33,354 nucleotides of DNA, taken from contig JAAEMS010000297.1 in the NCBI GenBank assembly GCA_024225275.1, positions 1 through 33,354 of the forward strand, written 5' to 3'. A model generated the notes under the pieces. The model ran no database searches. It worked only from the letters and a program-made list of their open reading frames with translations, and had not been told where the DNA came from. Shown piece after piece: positions 32,505 through 33,354 of this stretch. The position numbers and the translations under genes are program-made. Position 1 is the stretch's first letter, and each line of letters opens with the position of its first letter. Source of the stretch: Actinomycetes bacterium (GTDB taxonomy: Bacteria > Actinomycetota > Acidimicrobiia > Acidimicrobiales > JAAEMS01).

Positions 32505-32752
32505 TCGCAGGCAACGACACGATCGATGCCGGACCTGGCTCCGACGTCGTGGACGGCAAGAGAGGTGCTGACACGATCCTTGGCGATCCGGGCGACGACA
32601 CGATTGATGGCGGCGAGGGCGACGACACCATCGCCGGTGGCCAAGACGACGACGACCTCGACGGTGGCCCGGGGACCGACTCCCTTGACGGGTGAACAGG
32701 AATCGATACCTGCCGCAACGCCGCGCGGCCGATATTGCACCCAGCCCTATGA
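32505..32752 (+). pseudogene. RTX (hemolysin-type calcium-binding) repeat remnant
   Basis: The frame holds successive nonapeptide-like units: GLAGNDTIDAG, PGSDVVDGKR, GADTILGDPG, DDTIDGGEG, DDTIAGGQD and DDDLDGGPG. They end TDSLDG, TGA at 32693-32695, then TGIDTCRNAARP to the next stop at 32750-32752. RTX proteins of actinobacteria often end GGTGTDTC, so the TGA probably replaces a Gly codon (GGA). Only the repeat tail remains: no start region, signal or N-terminal domain is present, and the Arg/Trp-rich residues just before the repeats do not belong. It would have been an extracellular calcium-binding domain. Confidence 0.75.
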
Positions 32753-32781
32753 CCGCATACCGATAGCCGACGGATAGGGCT
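32743..32781. terminator. Inverted repeat at the 3' end of the ISAzo13-type transposase
   Basis: AGCCCTAT at 32743-32750 is the exact complement of ATAGGGCT at 32774-32781, 23 bases apart, with a further CCG/CGG pairing inside. It begins within the transposase stop codon. It could be a transcript-end hairpin or a remnant of the element's terminal repeat; no T-run follows. Confidence 0.35.
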
Positions 32782-33213
32782 CACGCCGGGATTGGTTGAG
32801 CGTTGATGGTGTAGTTCCTTTCGCCGTGCCAGTGGTGGGGGTTGAGGGGCACGGCGGCGAGTTCGGTGTTGGTGATGTTGACGCCTGTGGGGTACCAGTT
32901 GGGATCGTGGCGGGCCTGGATGGTGGGGCCGGTGTGGGTGTTGGTCGCGGAGATGAGTTCGATGATCGTGCGTAGGTCGGTGAGGGGAAGGCCGCGCCAG
33001 TTCGCGGTGATGAAGCTGAACATGCGGTGCTCGATCTGGTTCCATTTGGAGGTGCCGGGCGGGTAGTGACAGACCGTGATCCGCAGACCTGTCTCGGCGG
33101 CGAAGGCGGCGAGGTGGGTCTTGAAGGCTCGGATGCGGTAGCTGTTGGAGCCGCCGCAGTCAGCGGTGATCATGAGCCGTGTCGCGTTTGGGAACCGGGC
33201 TGAGCCCATGGTG
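32781..33213 (-). pseudogene. 5'-truncated ISAzo13-family transposase
   Basis: About 142 aa of the C-terminal part. TRLMITADCGGSNSYRIRAF carries the second catalytic Asp and GTSKWNQIEHRMFSFI the Glu of the DDE triad. The rest, NWRGLPLTDLRTIIELISAT and YPTGVNITNTELAAV, down to HHWHGERNYTI, matches ISAzo13 C-termini. The family is about 400 aa or more, so the N-terminal two thirds are missing. Similarity stops near residue MGSARF (about 33209), and upstream sequence to 33354 is unrelated. Truncation by another insertion or by contig-end misjoining is likely. Confidence 0.8.
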
Positions 33214-33354
33214 TGGGCTTCCCCTGAAACCGTGGAGGGTTTCTGTTTGGGGTTTGAACGTTCTCATGGTGGTTGGGTTGGTGTCGATTTGGGTGGGGTG
33301 TGGGTCCAACGAAACCCGGTTCTGGGTCGCTGAGAGGATCTGGGGGCCGCTCAC
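33214..33354. other. Unassigned edge segment next to the transposase truncation
   Basis: 141 bp without a protein-like frame. Composition shifts here: on the minus strand it is rich in AAACCC/ACCCAACC-like tracts. It may be the end of another mobile element; nothing in it could be named. Confidence 0.4.

Noticed and set aside
27705..32752. Recoding of TGA as a sense codon, since three broken genes share in-frame TGA
   Set aside because: Many intact genes here end in TGA, including stop-start overlaps such as ctaD/subunit IV and cyclase/DUF4097, so TGA is a working stop. The three cases lie in decayed genes.
32209..33045. A 278-aa reading frame on the minus strand
   Set aside because: It is Pro/Ser/Arg-rich, antisense to the RTX repeats and out of frame with the ISAzo13 gene.
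1..33354. tRNA or rRNA genes
   Set aside because: No cloverleaf with a GGTTCGA-type T-loop and acceptor pairing, and no rRNA-like stretch, was found on either strand by eye.

Overview
The window is high-GC DNA (about two thirds G+C by eye) with closely packed genes, GTG/TTG starts and ATGA/GTGA stop-start overlaps. F420/flavin-dependent luciferase-like oxidoreductases, a CtaC-CtaD-CtaF-CtaE oxidase operon and actinobacterial-type MDR, SDR and TetR genes suggest an actinobacterium, most likely an Acidimicrobiia-like lineage. That placement is inference; no rRNA, tRNA or other phylogenetic marker is present.

Layout. 1-5.5 kb: a broken radical SAM gene, RidA, a VOC protein, two luciferase-like oxidoreductases around an SDR with an altered active site, and a small serine esterase. 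5.5-7.9 kb: a leftward set encoding a DUF4097-like repeat protein, a stand-alone class III nucleotide cyclase and an MFS transporter. 8.2-9.1 kb: a metallopeptidase gene broken by several deletions. 9.1-14.3 kb: lipid and storage metabolism, with an enoyl-CoA hydratase, a PHA-depolymerase-like hydrolase tightly coupled to a PHA synthase, a divergent TetR regulator with an 8-bp tandem repeat at its start, and an MDR oxidoreductase. 14.6-20.3 kb: a secreted M15-type peptidase, a 9-bp tandem repeat tract, then an A2-type cytochrome c oxidase operon (subunits II, I, IV, III) followed by a membrane-anchored cupredoxin-like protein and a small membrane protein. 20.3-27.6 kb: a YchJ-like protein, an exported hypothetical, a trimethylamine/histamine-dehydrogenase-type flavoprotein with a changed substrate pocket, a MacB/LolD-type ABC exporter, a PaaI-type thioesterase and an amphi-Trp protein. 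27.7-29.3 kb: a broken small membrane protein and a COX15-type heme A synthase, which would supply heme A to the oxidase encoded about 10 kb away.

From about 29.4 kb to the end the window looks like a mobile-DNA graveyard: a decayed ISL3 transposase, a group II intron domain V/VI remnant, a foreign-looking saccharopine-dehydrogenase-like gene of about 50% G+C, an RTX-repeat remnant, and a 5'-truncated ISAzo13-type transposase at the edge.

The most interesting items are the oxidase operon with its extra cupredoxin and extended subunit I, the amine-dehydrogenase homologue whose aromatic bowl has become acidic, the ATG-bearing 8-bp repeat with an overlapping promoter/operator upstream of the TetR gene next to phaC, the DUF4097-cyclase pair, and a 23-bp dispersed repeat shared by an intergenic site and the mobile region. 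I found no defence system, CRISPR array or biosynthetic cluster. All family assignments come from reading motifs and remembered family sequences; no database search was run.
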